The translations under genes were made by a program, and so were the position numbers. From an uncultured Lachnospiraceae bacterium (GTDB taxonomy: Bacteria; Bacillota; Clostridia; Lachnospirales; Lachnospiraceae), in assembly GCA_902775895.1 (NCBI GenBank), contig CACYNO010000005.1:36922-100921 (forward strand): a stretch of DNA of 64,000 nt, in the 5' to 3' direction. The number at the start of each line of letters is the position of its first letter. Positions within the stretch are counted from its first letter, which is position 1. Under the pieces are notes generated by a model. The model was not told the origin of the DNA. It worked only from the letters and a program-made list of their open reading frames with translations, and searched no databases. Positions 15,315 to 25,758 of this stretch are shown piece after piece.

Positions 15315-15424
15315 GATTTTCAAAATTATCTATTATGAAAGAAACCGACGGAGTTCTACTATAATTAAATATTTGATCCGAGTTTTTTTCCGATGATAGA
15401 AAACTATTATTTAAGGAGAATACA

Positions 15425-16054
15425 ATGAAGAAAGCAATTTTAGCTACCAAAGTGGGTATGACTCAGATCTTCAGTGAAGACGGTACCGTCACACCCGTAA
15501 CTGTACTTCAGGCCGGACCTTGTGTTGTTACACAAGTAAAGACGGTTGAGAACGACGGTTACAGCGCAGTACAGGTTGGCTTTATGGACATCAGGGAAAA
15601 GCTGGTGAACAAGCCTGTAAAAGGACAGTTCGACAAAGCGGGACTTCCTTACAAGAGATTTATCAAGGAGTTTAAGCTTGATAACGCTGAAGAGTATTCA
15701 GTTAAGGATGAGATAACAGTGGATGTATTCGCTGTAGGAGATAAGATCGACGCTACAGCCATTTCCAAAGGAAAGGGCTATCAGGGCGCCATCAAGAGAC
15801 ACGGACAGTCAAGAGGACCTATGGGACACGGTTCCAAGTTCCACAGACACCAGGGCTCAAACGGTATGGCGGCTACACCAAGCCGTGTACCGAAGGGCAA
15901 GGGAATGCCCGGTCATATGGGAAGTGTAAAGAGAACGGTTCAGAACCTTGAGATCATTCAGGTGGATATTGAAAACGGACTCCTTCTCGTTAAAGGTTCC
16001 GTTCCCGGACCTAAGAAGACACTCGTAACCATTAAAGAGTCAGTAAAAAGCTGA
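15425..16054 (+). CDS. rplC: 50S ribosomal protein L3
   Basis: 209 residues, full length. [15 protein letters not shown] at the start and [15 protein letters not shown] near residue 137 mark L3; the loop around that second block reaches towards the peptidyl transferase centre. L3 is one of the earliest proteins to bind 23S rRNA. It follows AAGGAGAATACA, and the L4 gene begins 25 bases after its stop. Confidence 0.97.
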   Translation: MKKAILATKVGMTQIFSEDGTVTPVTVLQAGPCVVTQVKTVENDGYSAVQVGFMDIREKLVNKPVKGQFDKAGLPYKRFIKEFKLDNAEEYSVKDEITVDVFAVGDKIDATAISKGKGYQGAIKRHGQSRGPMGHGSKFHRHQGSNGMAATPSRVPKGKGMPGHMGSVKRTVQNLEIIQVDIENGLLLVKGSVPGPKKTLVTIKESVKS

Positions 16055-16079
16055 TCAGGCGAAGAAAGGAGGATAAAAA

Positions 16080-16700
16080 ATGGCTAACGTATCTGTTTAC
16101 AATATGAAGGGAGCCGAGGTAGGCTCTTTGGAATTAAGTGATGCGGTGTTCGGAGCAGACATTAAAGAACAGCTCGTACACCAGGCTGTTGTTACCTACC
16201 TCGCTAATCAGCGTCAGGGAACACAGAGCGCATTAACACGTTCCGAAGTTTCAGGCGGCGGTAAGAAGCCCTGGAGACAGAAAGGAACAGGAAATGCAAG
16301 ACAGGGCTCCATAAGAAGTCCGCAGTGGACAGGTGGCGGTATCGTGTTTGCGCCGAAGCCGCGTGACTACGGTAAGAAGATGAACAAGAAAGAAAGACGC
16401 GCAGCGCTTTTCTCAGTTCTTACCGACAAGGTGAACAATGACAATCTTATCGCTCTTGATGAGATGAAATTTGATGAGATCAAGACTAAGAATTTTGTTG
16501 AGGTGTTGAATAACTTAAAGGCTGATGATGCTCTTGTTATTCTCAGTGAAAGTGATAAAAACGTTATCCTTTCAGGTCGTAACATTCCTACTGTTAAGGT
16601 TATCACTACTGACAGCATCAACACCTACGACGTTCTCAAGTATAAGAAGCTGATTGCTACGCAGGACGCTCTTAAGAAGATCGAGGAGGTATATGCGTAA
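16080..16700 (+). CDS. rplD: 50S ribosomal protein L4
   Basis: 206 residues, normal length. The extended loop RQGTQSALTRSEVSGGGKKPWRQKGTGNARQGSIRSP (about 43-80), which lines the exit tunnel, is intact. L4 helps early 50S assembly and in many bacteria represses its own operon by binding the S10 leader. The stop shares one base with the next start (TAATG), so translation of L23 is probably coupled to it. Confidence 0.97.
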   Translation: MANVSVYNMKGAEVGSLELSDAVFGADIKEQLVHQAVVTYLANQRQGTQSALTRSEVSGGGKKPWRQKGTGNARQGSIRSPQWTGGGIVFAPKPRDYGKKMNKKERRAALFSVLTDKVNNDNLIALDEMKFDEIKTKNFVEVLNNLKADDALVILSESDKNVILSGRNIPTVKVITTDSINTYDVLKYKKLIATQDALKKIEEVYA

Positions 16701-16999
16701 TGGCTAATGTTCAATACTATGATGTAATACTCAAGCCTGTTATAACGGAGCAGTCCATGAATGATATGGCCGACAAGGTTTACACATTCTATGTACATCC
16801 GGAAGCTAACAAGGTAATGATTAGAGAAGCCGTTGAGAAGATGTTTGACGGTGTTAAGGTGGACAAGGTACGTACACTTAACCTCATCGGAAAGAAGAAG
16901 AGAAGAGGTTATATCAAAGGTGTGACGGCAAGCAAAAAGAAAGCCATCGTACAGCTTACAGAAGACAGCAAAGACATTGAACTCTTTGAAGGACTTTAA
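16700..16999 (+). CDS. rplW: 50S ribosomal protein L23
   Basis: 99 residues. The start YYDVILKPVITEQSM and the motif RTLNLIGKKKRRGYIKGVTASKKKAIV are typical. L23 lies at the exit of the peptide tunnel and is the docking site for trigger factor and the signal recognition particle. Its ATG overlaps the L4 stop by one base. Confidence 0.97.
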   Translation: MANVQYYDVILKPVITEQSMNDMADKVYTFYVHPEANKVMIREAVEKMFDGVKVDKVRTLNLIGKKKRRGYIKGVTASKKKAIVQLTEDSKDIELFEGL

Positions 17000-17047
17000 T
17001 TAAATTTATAAACGCAGAAAACAATATTGCGTGAAAGGAGAACCCTG

Positions 17048-17881
17048 ATGGGAATTAAGACATATAATCCGTATACGCCTTCAAGAAGGCATATGACAGG
17101 ATCTGATTTTTCAGAGATCACAAAGAAGACTCCTGAGAAATCACTTTTAAAACCACAGAAAAAGCATTCCGGACGTAATAACCAGGGAAAGATCACGGTT
17201 AGACATCGCGGAGGCGGTAACAGACAGAAATACAGGATCATAGATTTTCAGCGTAAGAAGGACGGTATCAGTGCAAAGGTTATCGGTATCGAGTACGATC
17301 CGAACAGAACATCCAACATTGCACTTATCTGCTATGAGGACGGTACCAAGTCATATATCCTTGCACCTAAGGGGCTTACAGACGGCATGACGGTTATGAG
17401 CGGACCTGATGCAGAGATAAGCGTGGGTAACTGCCTTCCGTTAGAGAATATCCCCGTAGGTACGGAGATACACAATATTGAGCTTTACCCGGGAAAAGGC
17501 GGACAGCTTGTTCGTTCAGCCGGCCTTTCAGCCCAGCTTATGGCTAAAGAAGGTAAATACGCGACACTCCGTCTTCCTTCAGGAGAGATGAGAAAGGTCC
17601 TTGCTATATGCCGTGCAACCATCGGTGAGGTGGGTAACGGTGACCACAGTCTTATCAACATCGGTAAGGCAGGACGTAAGAGACACATGGGATTCAGACC
17701 TACAGTCAGAGGTTCAGTCATGAACCCCAACGACCATCCGCATGGTGGTGGTGAGGGACGTGCACCTATCGGACGCCCAAGTCCTATGACACCTTGGGGC
17801 AAGCCGGCTATGGGACTTAAGACCCGTAAGAAGAATAAGGCGTCTAACAGACTGATCGTAAGAAGAAGAGATAAGAAATAA
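17048..17881 (+). CDS. rplB: 50S ribosomal protein L2
   Basis: 277 residues, the usual length. The conserved C-terminal block [20 protein letters not shown] is present, including the His residue implicated in peptidyl transferase function. I start at 17048 behind GTGAAAGGAGAACCCTG, giving [14 protein letters not shown]; an in-frame ATG seven codons earlier is less plausible. L2 binds 23S rRNA and bridges the two subunits. Confidence 0.97.
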   Translation: MGIKTYNPYTPSRRHMTGSDFSEITKKTPEKSLLKPQKKHSGRNNQGKITVRHRGGGNRQKYRIIDFQRKKDGISAKVIGIEYDPNRTSNIALICYEDGTKSYILAPKGLTDGMTVMSGPDAEISVGNCLPLENIPVGTEIHNIELYPGKGGQLVRSAGLSAQLMAKEGKYATLRLPSGEMRKVLAICRATIGEVGNGDHSLINIGKAGRKRHMGFRPTVRGSVMNPNDHPHGGGEGRAPIGRPSPMTPWGKPAMGLKTRKKNKASNRLIVRRRDKK

Positions 17882-17902
17882 TAAGGTTTAGGAGGTAAAA
17901 CC

Positions 17903-18178
17903 ATGGCTCGTTCACTTAAAAAAGGACCTTTTGCCGATGAGAGCTTACTTAAAAAAGTAGAAGCTATGAACGAATCGGGAAATAAGCAGGTTATTAAGAC
18001 ATGGTCACGTCGTTCCACAATATTCCCGCAGATGGTCGGACATACTATCGCGGTACATGACGGAAGAAAGCACGTGCCTGTTTACATCACTGAAGATATG
18101 GTAGGACACAAGCTGGGAGAGTTTGTTGTTACAAGAACATATCGTGGACACGGAAAAGACGAAAAGAAGTCAGGCTGA
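17903..18178 (+). CDS. rpsS: 30S ribosomal protein S19
   Basis: 91 residues. [19 protein letters not shown] and [29 protein letters not shown] are the standard S19 blocks. S19 sits in the 30S head with S13 and contacts the intersubunit bridge. The ATG follows TTAGGAGGTAAAACC, 22 bases after the L2 stop. Confidence 0.97.
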   Translation: MARSLKKGPFADESLLKKVEAMNESGNKQVIKTWSRRSTIFPQMVGHTIAVHDGRKHVPVYITEDMVGHKLGEFVVTRTYRGHGKDEKKSG

Positions 18179-18206
18179 TTTAATTGCGAAAGGAGGTATA
18201 TCCATC

Positions 18207-18593
18207 ATGGCTAAAGGACACAGATCACAGATCAAAGCAGAAAGAAATGCTGTTATGGATACGAGACCGAGTGCGAAGCTTTCATACGCAGGGGTTTCAG
18301 TACAGAAAGCCTGCTTCGTGCTTGATGCTATCAGAGGAAAGGGCGTTGAGGAGGCACTTGCTATTGTCAAGTATAATCCGAGATACGTTTCAAAGCTTGT
18401 TGAAAAGCTGATTCGTTCAGCTATGGCCAATGCCGAGAACAACAACGGAATGGACATCAACAACTTATACATTGAGGAGTGCTACGCTAACAAAGGACCG
18501 ACAATGAAAAGGATCCGTCCGAGAGCACAGGGAAGAGCGTACAGAATTGAAAAACGCACAAGCCACATTACGGTAGTGCTTAACGAAAGATGA
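18207..18593 (+). CDS. rplV: 50S ribosomal protein L22
   Basis: 128 residues from the ATG at 18207, which follows AAAGGAGGTATATCCATC. An earlier in-frame ATG would overlap S19 and is not used. The hallmark C-terminal hairpin MKRIRPRAQGRAYRIEKRTSHITVVL is intact; its tip narrows the exit tunnel and is where macrolide-resistance changes occur in other species. Confidence 0.97.
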   Translation: MAKGHRSQIKAERNAVMDTRPSAKLSYAGVSVQKACFVLDAIRGKGVEEALAIVKYNPRYVSKLVEKLIRSAMANAENNNGMDINNLYIEECYANKGPTMKRIRPRAQGRAYRIEKRTSHITVVLNER

Positions 18594-18609
18594 TCGAAAG
18601 GAGAAATAA

Positions 18610-19287
18610 ATGGGACAGAAGGTTAATCCTCACGGTTTAAGAGTCGGCATCATTAAGGATTGGGATTCCAAATGGTATGCTGACAAGAATTTCGCTGACG
18701 CTCTTGTAGAAGACTACAACATTAGAAAGTACCTTAAGAAAGAAACATTTTCAGCGGGAGTTTCAAAGATCGAGATAGAGCGTGCGTCAGAGAGATTAAA
18801 GATCACACTTCATACCGGTAAGCCGGGTATGGTTATCGGACAGGGCGGAAAGAATATCGATGAGCTTAAGAAAAAGGTTGAGAAGCTCACAGAGGCCAAG
18901 AAGATAACGATCGATGTAAAAGAGATCAAGAGAGCGGACAGAGATGCCCAGCTTGTTGCTGAGAACATTGCAAAGCAGCTTGAAGAGCGTGTTTCTTTCC
19001 GTCGTGCCATGAAATCATGCATGAGCAGAACGATGAAGAGCGGCGCAAAGGGTATCAAGGCAAGCTGTTCAGGACGTCTCGGCGGAGCCGATATGGCTCG
19101 TACAGAGTTCTACAGCGAAGGAACGATTCCTCTTCAGACACTTCGTGCAGACATTGATTACGGATTTGCTGAAGCGGACACAACATACGGTAAGGTCGGT
19201 GTTAAGGTTTGGATCTACAACGGAGAAGTTCTTCCGGCTAAGACCAAGACACAGGCTGAACCTAAGAGTGAAGGGGGCGAGCAGTAA
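18610..19287 (+). CDS. rpsC: 30S ribosomal protein S3
   Basis: 225 residues. A KH domain lies at about 40-105, with [16 protein letters not shown] as its GxxG segment, and the C-terminal domain has [24 protein letters not shown]3 forms part of the mRNA entry channel with helicase activity. The tail has a short Lys/Glu-rich extension. The stop overlaps the L16 start by one base. Confidence 0.97.
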   Translation: MGQKVNPHGLRVGIIKDWDSKWYADKNFADALVEDYNIRKYLKKETFSAGVSKIEIERASERLKITLHTGKPGMVIGQGGKNIDELKKKVEKLTEAKKITIDVKEIKRADRDAQLVAENIAKQLEERVSFRRAMKSCMSRTMKSGAKGIKASCSGRLGGADMARTEFYSEGTIPLQTLRADIDYGFAEADTTYGKVGVKVWIYNGEVLPAKTKTQAEPKSEGGEQ

Positions 19288-19859
19288 TGTTATTACCTAA
19301 AAGAGTAAAACACAGGAAACAATTCCGTGGTTCTATGGCAGGTAAGGCTACACGCGGTAACAAGGTTACCAACGGAGACTTCGGTCTTATGGCCGTTGAG
19401 CCCTGCTGGATAAGATCCAATCAGATCGAGGCTGCCCGTATCGCCATGACACGTTATATCAAGCGAGGCGGTGACGTTTATATCAAGATTTTCCCTGATA
19501 AGCCCGTTACAGGAAAGCCTATCGGCGTGCGTATGGGTAAAGGAAAAGGTAACGTAGAGTATTGGGCGGCTGTTGTAAAGACAGGACGCGTGATGTTCGA
19601 GATCGGCGGAGTTACAGAAGATGTTGCAAGAGAGGCTCTCAGACTTGCGATGCACAAGTTACCTTGCAAGTGCAAGATTGTTGCTCGTGAAGGTGTTGAG
19701 AACGAAGACCTTGAGGCAAAGGCTAAGGCAAGAGCTCAGGCAAAGGCCATGAAGCGTATGAAGGCTACGGCTGCAGCCCAGGGTGAGACTGCTACGGCTG
19801 AGGAAGAGACTGCCCCCGCAGGCACTGAGAACGAAGGCGGTGATAACAGTGAAAATTGA
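19287..19859 (+). CDS. rplP: 50S ribosomal protein L16 with long C-terminal tail
   Basis: The first 140 residues are ordinary L16: [20 protein letters not shown] at the start, then [16 protein letters not shown] and [12 protein letters not shown], which contact the A-site region of 23S rRNA. The protein then continues for about 50 residues with an Ala/Lys-rich helix followed by a Thr/Glu/Ala/Gly-rich acidic tail, giving 190 residues against about 137-145 normally. The reading frame is clean and the L29 start is embedded in its last codons, so the tail is translated and not a sequencing slip. Confidence 0.95.
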   Translation: MLLPKRVKHRKQFRGSMAGKATRGNKVTNGDFGLMAVEPCWIRSNQIEAARIAMTRYIKRGGDVYIKIFPDKPVTGKPIGVRMGKGKGNVEYWAAVVKTGRVMFEIGGVTEDVAREALRLAMHKLPCKCKIVAREGVENEDLEAKAKARAQAKAMKRMKATAAAQGETATAEEETAPAGTENEGGDNSEN

Positions 19860-20055
19860 TACATATTTGGAAGATTTAAGAAAAAAGACAGCTGAAGAGT
19901 TGTCATCAGAATTAGTAGCTGCTAAAAAGGAACTTTTCAACTTAAGATTCCAAAATGCAACCAATCAGCTTGAAAATACCGGAAGGATCACTACGGTAAA
20001 GAGAAACATCGCAAGAATTCAGACGGTTATAGTTGAGAAAAAGACTGAAGGCTGA
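19849..20055 (+). CDS. rpmC: 50S ribosomal protein L29
   Basis: 68 residues from a GTG at 19849: [20 protein letters not shown], then [18 protein letters not shown], the L29 signature. The GTG lies inside the end of the L16 gene (11-base overlap), with AAGGCGG upstream as ribosome site, so translation is probably coupled. L29 sits next to L23 at the tunnel exit. Confidence 0.95.
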   Translation: MKIDTYLEDLRKKTAEELSSELVAAKKELFNLRFQNATNQLENTGRITTVKRNIARIQTVIVEKKTEG

Positions 20056-20081
20056 TGAGCTTTATGAAAGGAGAAAAAGAC

Positions 20082-20336
20082 GTGGAAAGAAATTTAAGAA
20101 AAACGCGTACGGGCAAAGTGGTATCCGATAAGATGGATAAGACCATTGTTGTAGCCGTAGAAGATAATGTAAAACATCCGTTATACAACAAGATCGTCAA
20201 AAGAACCTACAAGCTTAAAGCTCATGACGAGGAGAATTCCTGTCAGGTTGGAGATGTTGTAAAGGTGATGGAGACCAGACCGCTTTCAAAGGATAAAAGA
20301 TGGCGTTTGGTTGAGGTAATCAGCAAAGCACAGTAA
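20082..20336 (+). CDS. rpsQ: 30S ribosomal protein S17
   Basis: 84 residues from the GTG at 20082, which follows GAAAGGAGAAAAAGAC; this gives the standard start [20 protein letters not shown]. An ATG nine codons earlier has no good site. S17 is an early 16S rRNA binder with an OB fold; [20 protein letters not shown] is its conserved end. Confidence 0.95.
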   Translation: MERNLRKTRTGKVVSDKMDKTIVVAVEDNVKHPLYNKIVKRTYKLKAHDEENSCQVGDVVKVMETRPLSKDKRWRLVEVISKAQ

Positions 20337-20366
20337 TCTACCATAAACTTATGAAAGGGGTATATC

Positions 20367-20735
20367 ATGATACAGCAGGAAAGCAGACTTAAGGTTGCCG
20401 ATAATACAGGCGCCAAAGAAATTCTTTGCATTCGTGTTATGGGCGGTTCACGCAGAAGATATGCCGGAATTGGCGATATCATAGTTGCTACTGTCAAAGA
20501 AGCAACACCAGGCGGCGTTGTTAAAAAGGGCGATGTCGTAAAAGCGGTTATCGTTCGTACTGTTAACAAGACCCGTCGTCAGGACGGCTCATATATAAGA
20601 TTTGATGAGAACGCGGCAGTTATCATAAAAGATGACAAGACTCCGGTGGGAACCCGTATTTTTGGACCGGTAGCCAGGGAATTAAGAAACGGACATTTTA
20701 TGAAGATCGTTTCACTGGCTCCGGAGGTATTATAA
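20367..20735 (+). CDS. rplN: 50S ribosomal protein L14
   Basis: 122 residues, exactly the normal size. [20 protein letters not shown] and [13 protein letters not shown] are typical. L14 contacts L19 and 16S rRNA in an intersubunit bridge. The ribosome site is GAAAGGGGTATATC. Confidence 0.97.
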   Translation: MIQQESRLKVADNTGAKEILCIRVMGGSRRRYAGIGDIIVATVKEATPGGVVKKGDVVKAVIVRTVNKTRRQDGSYIRFDENAAVIIKDDKTPVGTRIFGPVARELRNGHFMKIVSLAPEVL

Positions 20736-20748
20736 GGAGGTGTCGTAA

Positions 20749-21060
20749 GTGTCAGCGTTAAAGATAAAGAAAGGCGATACAGTAAAGATAATCGCCGGTA
20801 AAGATAAGGGCAAGGAAGGAAAGGTTTTACTTGTTGATGCAAAGAGCTCAAGAGTAATAGTTGAAGGTCTGAACATCGTAAAAAGACATTCCAAGCCATC
20901 CACAGCCAACCAGAAGGGCGGCATCGTTTCAAAAGAAGCGCCTATTCATATTTCAAACGTGGCTCTCGTTGTAAACGGTGAGACTACAAAAGTCGGTTTT
21001 GAGATCAAAGACGGAAAAAAAGTACGTATTGCCAGAAAGACCGGCGAAGAGATTAAGTAA
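20749..21060 (+). CDS. rplX: 50S ribosomal protein L24
   Basis: 103 residues from a GTG behind TAAGGAGGTGTCGTAA. The KOW motif is [20 protein letters not shown] near residue 8, and [14 protein letters not shown] follows. L24 starts assembly of the 50S subunit by binding the 5' end of 23S rRNA. Confidence 0.95.
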   Translation: MSALKIKKGDTVKIIAGKDKGKEGKVLLVDAKSSRVIVEGLNIVKRHSKPSTANQKGGIVSKEAPIHISNVALVVNGETTKVGFEIKDGKKVRIARKTGEEIK

Positions 21061-21082
21061 TCAGGGAAGGAGGTTAAAGACA

Positions 21083-21622
21083 TTGAGCAGATTAAGAGAG
21101 TTATATGACAATGAGATAACTAAGCAGATGACAGAGAAGTTCGGCTACAAAAATCAGATGATGGTTCCAAAGCTTGACAAGATCGTTATCAACATGGCTA
21201 TCGGAGAAGCAAAAGAAAATTCTAAGATCCTTGACACTGCAATGGAAGAACTTGCGGTCATTACCGGACAGAAGCCGGTTCTTACAAGAGCCAAGAATTC
21301 AATAGCTAACTTCAAACTTAGAGAAGGAATGCCTATCGGATGCAAGGTTACACTTCGTGGTGAGAAAATGTACGATTTTCTTGACAGACTTGTTAACCTC
21401 GCACTTCCTCGAGTTCGTGACTTCAGAGGTGTAAATCCTGATTCATTTGACGGAAGAGGAAACTATGCTATGGGTATTAAAGAACAGCTTATTTTCCCTG
21501 AGATCGAATACGATAAAATTGATAAAGTCAGAGGCATGGACGTTATCATCACAACTACGGCAAAGACAGATGAAGAGGCACGTGAATTACTCAGATTATT
21601 CAATATGCCTTTTAAGAAATAA
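21083..21622 (+). CDS. rplE: 50S ribosomal protein L5
   Basis: 179 residues, the standard length, when the TTG at 21083 is used: [31 protein letters not shown] lies nine bases upstream of it. The open frame extends into the L24 gene but has no start there that suits L5. [24 protein letters not shown] is the signature. L5 binds 5S rRNA and touches the P-site tRNA. Confidence 0.95.
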   Translation: MSRLRELYDNEITKQMTEKFGYKNQMMVPKLDKIVINMAIGEAKENSKILDTAMEELAVITGQKPVLTRAKNSIANFKLREGMPIGCKVTLRGEKMYDFLDRLVNLALPRVRDFRGVNPDSFDGRGNYAMGIKEQLIFPEIEYDKIDKVRGMDVIITTTAKTDEEARELLRLFNMPFKK

Positions 21623-21634
21623 TGGAGGAGATTT

Positions 21635-21820
21635 ATGGCTAAGACTTCAATGAAAGTGAAGCAGCAAAGAAAGCAGAAGTTCTCTACCAGAGAGTATACA
21701 CGATGCAGGATTTGCGGCAGACCCCACGGATATTTGAAAAAATACGGAATCTGCAGAATATGCTTCCGTGAGTTGGCGTACAAAGGACAGATACCGGGTG
21801 TTAAAAAGTCATCCTGGTAA
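21635..21820 (+). CDS. rpsZ: 30S ribosomal protein S14, zinc-binding form
   Basis: 61 residues, the short type Z form. The four zinc-ligand cysteines are in [20 protein letters not shown] (CxxC, twelve residues, CxxC). The C-terminal end [11 protein letters not shown] is standard. It follows AATGGAGGAGATTT. No zinc-independent S14 paralogue is in this window, although the zinc operon at 1.2-4.2 kb shows that zinc supply is regulated. Confidence 0.97.
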   Translation: MAKTSMKVKQQRKQKFSTREYTRCRICGRPHGYLKKYGICRICFRELAYKGQIPGVKKSSW

Positions 21821-21857
21821 GACAGATATTGTAATTTTTAAAGGAGGAAAAGCGAGA

Positions 21858-22253
21858 ATGACAGATTCAATCGCAGATATGCTTACAAGAATCCGTAATG
21901 CGAACATCGCTAAGCATGATACCGTTGATATACCTGCGTCAAGAATGAAAATTTCTATCGCGGAGATTCTTCTTAATGAAGGATACATTCGTTCCTATGA
22001 TGTAGTTGAGGATGGCAATTTTAAGACGATCCACATCGAATTAAAATACGGTGCCGGAAAGAGTGAGAGGATCATCTCCGGACTTAAGAGAGTTTCCAAG
22101 CCGGGACTTCGTGTTTATGCCGGTAAGGAAGATCTTCCGAAGGTTCTCGGTGGACTTGGTATCGCGATCATTTCAACTAACCAGGGCGTTATTACAGATA
22201 AAGAAGCCAGAAAACTTAATGTAGGCGGAGAAGTACTCGCATTCATTTGGTGA
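21858..22253 (+). CDS. rpsH: 30S ribosomal protein S8
   Basis: 131 residues from the ATG at 21858 behind [37 protein letters not shown] opens the protein, and [20 protein letters not shown] near the end is the S8 signature. S8 binds the central domain of 16S rRNA and in other bacteria represses the spc operon. Confidence 0.97.
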   Translation: MTDSIADMLTRIRNANIAKHDTVDIPASRMKISIAEILLNEGYIRSYDVVEDGNFKTIHIELKYGAGKSERIISGLKRVSKPGLRVYAGKEDLPKVLGGLGIAIISTNQGVITDKEARKLNVGGEVLAFIW

Positions 22254-22285
22254 TTTTTCAGATTTTATTTAGGAGGTAAAAAGGC

Positions 22286-22828
22286 ATGTCACGTATAGGA
22301 ATAAAGCCTGTTACCATCCCTGCCGGAGTTACCGTAACGGTTGATGATAATAACAATGTGACCGTTAAGGGTCCAAAAGGCACACTGGAAAAGCAGATGC
22401 CGGCGGGTATGGAGATAAAGGTTGAGGGTGAGACAGTTACTGTTTCAAGACCTAATGATTTAAAGAAAATGAAGTCTTATCACGGACTTACAAGAACGCT
22501 TATAAACAACATGATCATCGGTGTGACTGACGGATTTGAGAAGAAGCTTGAGATAAACGGTGTAGGTTACCGTGCTCAGAAAAAGGGAAAGACACTTGTT
22601 CTTAACCTCGGATATTCCAATCCCGTAGAGATGAACGATCCTGAAGGCATCGAGGTAGATGTTGACGGACAGAACATCCTTATCGTAAAAGGAATTGACA
22701 AGCAGAAAGTCGGACAGTACGCAGCTGAGATCCGTACAAAGAGACCGCCTGAACCATATAAGGGCAAGGGTATCAAGTACGAAGACGAAGTTATCAAGCG
22801 TAAGGTAGGAAAGACCGCTAAGAAATAA
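22286..22828 (+). CDS. rplF: 50S ribosomal protein L6
   Basis: 180 residues, with two repeated L6 folds. The C-terminal signature is [26 protein letters not shown]6 sits at the base of the L7/L12 stalk near the factor-binding site. It follows TTTAGGAGGTAAAAAGGC. Confidence 0.97.
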   Translation: MSRIGIKPVTIPAGVTVTVDDNNNVTVKGPKGTLEKQMPAGMEIKVEGETVTVSRPNDLKKMKSYHGLTRTLINNMIIGVTDGFEKKLEINGVGYRAQKKGKTLVLNLGYSNPVEMNDPEGIEVDVDGQNILIVKGIDKQKVGQYAAEIRTKRPPEPYKGKGIKYEDEVIKRKVGKTAKK

Positions 22829-22846
22829 TGAAAGGAGCAGATACTG

Positions 22847-23215
22847 ATGGTTAACAAAAAATGCAGAACCGAGGTTCGCAAAAATAAACATCTCAGAGTT
22901 CGTAACCGCTTAAGCGGAACGGCAGAGAAACCGCGTCTTGCAGTATTCAGAAGCAACAGCCATATGTACGCTCAGATCATCGACGATACGGTTGGGAATA
23001 CTTTAGTTTCGGCAAGCACTATGGACAAAGAAGTTAAGGCTGCCTGCGGCAGAACAGACAATGTTGAAGCTGCAGCCCAGGTCGGAAGCTTTATTGCCAA
23101 GAGAGCACTTGATAAAGGGATCAAGACTGTTGTATTTGACAGAGGCGGTTTTCTTTATGCCGGCAAGGTAAAGGCGCTTGCTGAAGCGGCTCGTGAAGCC
23201 GGACTTGAATTTTAA
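22847..23215 (+). CDS. rplR: 50S ribosomal protein L18
   Basis: 122 residues. [27 protein letters not shown] and the ending [28 protein letters not shown] are characteristic. L18 carries 5S rRNA into the 50S subunit together with L5. The ATG follows GAAAGGAGCAGATACTG. Confidence 0.97.
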   Translation: MVNKKCRTEVRKNKHLRVRNRLSGTAEKPRLAVFRSNSHMYAQIIDDTVGNTLVSASTMDKEVKAACGRTDNVEAAAQVGSFIAKRALDKGIKTVVFDRGGFLYAGKVKALAEAAREAGLEF

Positions 23216-23232
23216 GCGGAAGGGAGAAGACA

Positions 23233-23742
23233 ATGAGAGACAACAAAGTTGACAACGGTCAGGTTGAGTTCAATGACAACGTTGTATCTATAAAAAGAGT
23301 TACCAAGGTTGTTAAGGGTGGACGTAATATGCGTTTTGCGGCACTTGTGGTTGTTGGTGATAACAACGGTCACGTGGGAGCCGGCGTTGGTAAAGCGGCT
23401 GAGATCCCCGAAGCTATACGCAAGGGTAAAGAAGACGCTATGAAGCATATGATTGAGATTTCCATGGACGAGAACGGATCTGTACCTCACGATTTTACGG
23501 GTAAATTCTGCGGAGCTAATGTTTTACTTAAGAGAGCTCCGGAAGGTACCGGTATCATCGCGGGAGGTCCTGCACGTGCTTTGCTTGAGCTTGCAGGTAT
23601 CAGAAACATCCGTACAAAGTCACTTGGTTCCAACAATAAGCAAAATGTTGTATTTGCCACACTTGACGGTCTTAAATCAATGAAGACACCGGAAGAGTTC
23701 GCAAGACTCCGCGGTAAGTCAGTTGAAGAGATCAGAGGCTAA
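23233..23742 (+). CDS. rpsE: 30S ribosomal protein S5
   Basis: 169 residues. It has a double-stranded RNA-binding N-terminal domain with [26 protein letters not shown] and the loop [21 protein letters not shown]5 helps maintain reading accuracy and forms part of the mRNA entry site. It lies 17 bases after L18. Confidence 0.97.
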   Translation: MRDNKVDNGQVEFNDNVVSIKRVTKVVKGGRNMRFAALVVVGDNNGHVGAGVGKAAEIPEAIRKGKEDAMKHMIEISMDENGSVPHDFTGKFCGANVLLKRAPEGTGIIAGGPARALLELAGIRNIRTKSLGSNNKQNVVFATLDGLKSMKTPEEFARLRGKSVEEIRG

Positions 23743-23763
23743 TTAGTAAGGAGGCAAACCGAC

Positions 23764-23946
23764 ATGGCAGAAAAAATGATTAAAGTTACTTTGGTTAAAT
23801 CTCCTATCGGCGCAAAACCAAAGCACAGAAAGACAGCAGAGGCTATGGGACTTACAAAGCTTCACAAGACTGTTGAGCTTCCTGACAATCAGGCCGTAAG
23901 AGGTCAGATAGCGCAGATCGGATATTTACTTAAAGTAGAGGAATAA
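23764..23946 (+). CDS. rpmD: 50S ribosomal protein L30
   Basis: 60 residues, the bacterial short form. KVTLVKSPIGAKPKHRKTAEAMGL is typical. A GTAAGGAGGCAAACCGAC site precedes the ATG. Confidence 0.96.
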   Translation: MAEKMIKVTLVKSPIGAKPKHRKTAEAMGLTKLHKTVELPDNQAVRGQIAQIGYLLKVEE

Positions 23947-23967
23947 AATATAAAAGGAGGTGCCACA

Positions 23968-24408
23968 ATGGATTTATCAAGCTTAAAACCGAATGAAGGC
24001 TCCGTAAAGAATAATTTCAGAGTCGGCAGAGGTCACGGTTCAGGCAATGGCAAGACATCCGGAAAAGGCCAGAAGGGTCAGAAATCCCGCTCAGGCGGAT
24101 CTCCGAGACCGGGCTTTGAAGGTGGACAGATGCCTTTATACAGAAGAATCCCCAAAAGAGGATTTACCAACTACAATCACCTTGATATCGTTGGTATCAA
24201 TGTATCAGCACTTGATGCGTTCAATGACGGTGACGAGGTAACGGTTGAGACTCTTATCATCAAGGGTATCATCAAGAATCCTCAGGACGGTGTTAAGATT
24301 CTCGGCAACGGAGAGATAAGCAAGAAGCTTAACGTGAAAGTAAGTGCATTTTCAGAAAAAGCTAAGGAGAAAATCGAGGCAGCAGGCGGTACTTGTGAGG
24401 TGATTTAA
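23968..24408 (+). CDS. rplO: 50S ribosomal protein L15
   Basis: 146 residues. The Gly/Lys-rich N-terminal extension, [20 protein letters not shown], threads into 23S rRNA, and [17 protein letters not shown] follows. The stop overlaps the secY start (TTTAATG), as is common in the spc operon. Confidence 0.97.
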   Translation: MDLSSLKPNEGSVKNNFRVGRGHGSGNGKTSGKGQKGQKSRSGGSPRPGFEGGQMPLYRRIPKRGFTNYNHLDIVGINVSALDAFNDGDEVTVETLIIKGIIKNPQDGVKILGNGEISKKLNVKVSAFSEKAKEKIEAAGGTCEVI

Positions 24409-25736
24409 TGATTAGCACATTAGGACGAGCTTTCAAAAACGCTGATGTCCGAAAGCGCCTGCTATTCATGCTGGGGATTCTGATAGTGGTAAGACTGGGA
24501 AGTCTTATTCCTATTCCGGGAGTTAATACTGGTTACTTCAGTTCTCTTTTAAGCAGTTTGGGGGATGGCAATCTAAGTTACCTCAATGCCTTCACCGGAG
24601 GATCGTTTGAGAGACTTTCATTGTTTGCTTTGGGTATCACGCCTTACATTACGTCATCGATCATAGTTCAGCTTCTCACCATAGCTATTCCTAAGTTAGA
24701 GGAGATGCAAAGAGAAGGTGAAGACGGACGTAAGAAGATGGAAAGGATAACCCGTTTCATCACTCTCGGTCTTGCGATCGCAGAGTCAGTTGCAATGGCA
24801 GTGGGATTCGGACGCCAGGGTCTTATTGCCGGATACGAGACCATGAGCATGGGGCATTACGTGATGGCGATCATCATCGTGATCATAGCACTCATAGTCG
24901 GAGCTACGGCTCTTATGTGGCTTGGTGAGCAGATCACTGACAAGGGTGTTGGTAACGGTATTTCAATAATCCTTTTATTCAACATCATTGCAGGTGTTCC
25001 CGGTGATCTGGCCGGCTTGTTTGACCAGTTCATCAAGGGGAAAGAAGCAGGACACGTGATCGCAGCTGTAGCGATCATCGGAGGAATAATACTCGGTATG
25101 ATCCTTCTTGTGTGTCTGCTATCGGATGCGGAGAGACGTATCCCCGTTCAGTACTCACAAAAGGTTGTGGGAAGGAGAGTATTCGGAGGACAGTCATCGC
25201 ATATTCCGCTTAAGGTAAATACTGCCGGAGTTATGCCGGTGATCTTTGCCTCATCCATTATCCAGTTCCCTGTGATAATCACACAGCTTATCACAAGGTC
25301 ACAGCCGGAATGGACAAAGTACCTGACGGCATCTTACTGGTTTAATCCGGACAACTGGATATATACCATAGGTCTGGCAGCGTATGTGGGTCTTATCATA
25401 GCATTTGCCTACTTTTATACCTCCATTACGTTCAATCCGCTTGAGATCGCAGATAATCTCAAACGAGGAGGAGGAGTTATCCCGGGAGTTACACCGGGTA
25501 AGGCAACAAGTGATTACCTGCACGCTATACTGAACCGGATCATAATAGTGGGAGCGATAGGAATAGCCATAGTCGCGATCATACCTATCATATTCTCGGG
25601 TATATTCGGAGCAAGCGTTTCTTTCGGCGGAACATCACTTATCATTATAGTCGGAGTTATACTTGAGACACTCAAACAGATGGAAGCAATGATGCGTAAT
25701 AAGCATTACAAAGGCTTCTTAAGTGACGACAACTGA
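24408..25736 (+). CDS. secY: Protein translocase subunit SecY
   Basis: 442 residues with ten membrane helices, the channel-forming subunit of the Sec translocon. GVNTGYFSSLL and FALGITPYITSSIIVQLLT near the start, and RRIPVQYSQKVVGRR with SHIPLKVNTAGVMPVIFASS near 240-285, are diagnostic. It opens co-translationally after L15. Adenylate kinase follows 22 bases later. Confidence 0.97.
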   Translation: MISTLGRAFKNADVRKRLLFMLGILIVVRLGSLIPIPGVNTGYFSSLLSSLGDGNLSYLNAFTGGSFERLSLFALGITPYITSSIIVQLLTIAIPKLEEMQREGEDGRKKMERITRFITLGLAIAESVAMAVGFGRQGLIAGYETMSMGHYVMAIIIVIIALIVGATALMWLGEQITDKGVGNGISIILLFNIIAGVPGDLAGLFDQFIKGKEAGHVIAAVAIIGGIILGMILLVCLLSDAERRIPVQYSQKVVGRRVFGGQSSHIPLKVNTAGVMPVIFASSIIQFPVIITQLITRSQPEWTKYLTASYWFNPDNWIYTIGLAAYVGLIIAFAYFYTSITFNPLEIADNLKRGGGVIPGVTPGKATSDYLHAILNRIIIVGAIGIAIVAIIPIIFSGIFGASVSFGGTSLIIIVGVILETLKQMEAMMRNKHYKGFLSDDN

Positions 25737-25758
25737 TGCAGATAAAGAGGAGATTCTT

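Noticed and set aside
15315-15424. A terminator between rpsJ and rplC
   Set aside because: The possible stem is weak and poorly paired, and the operon must continue; treated as a spacer with uncertain role.
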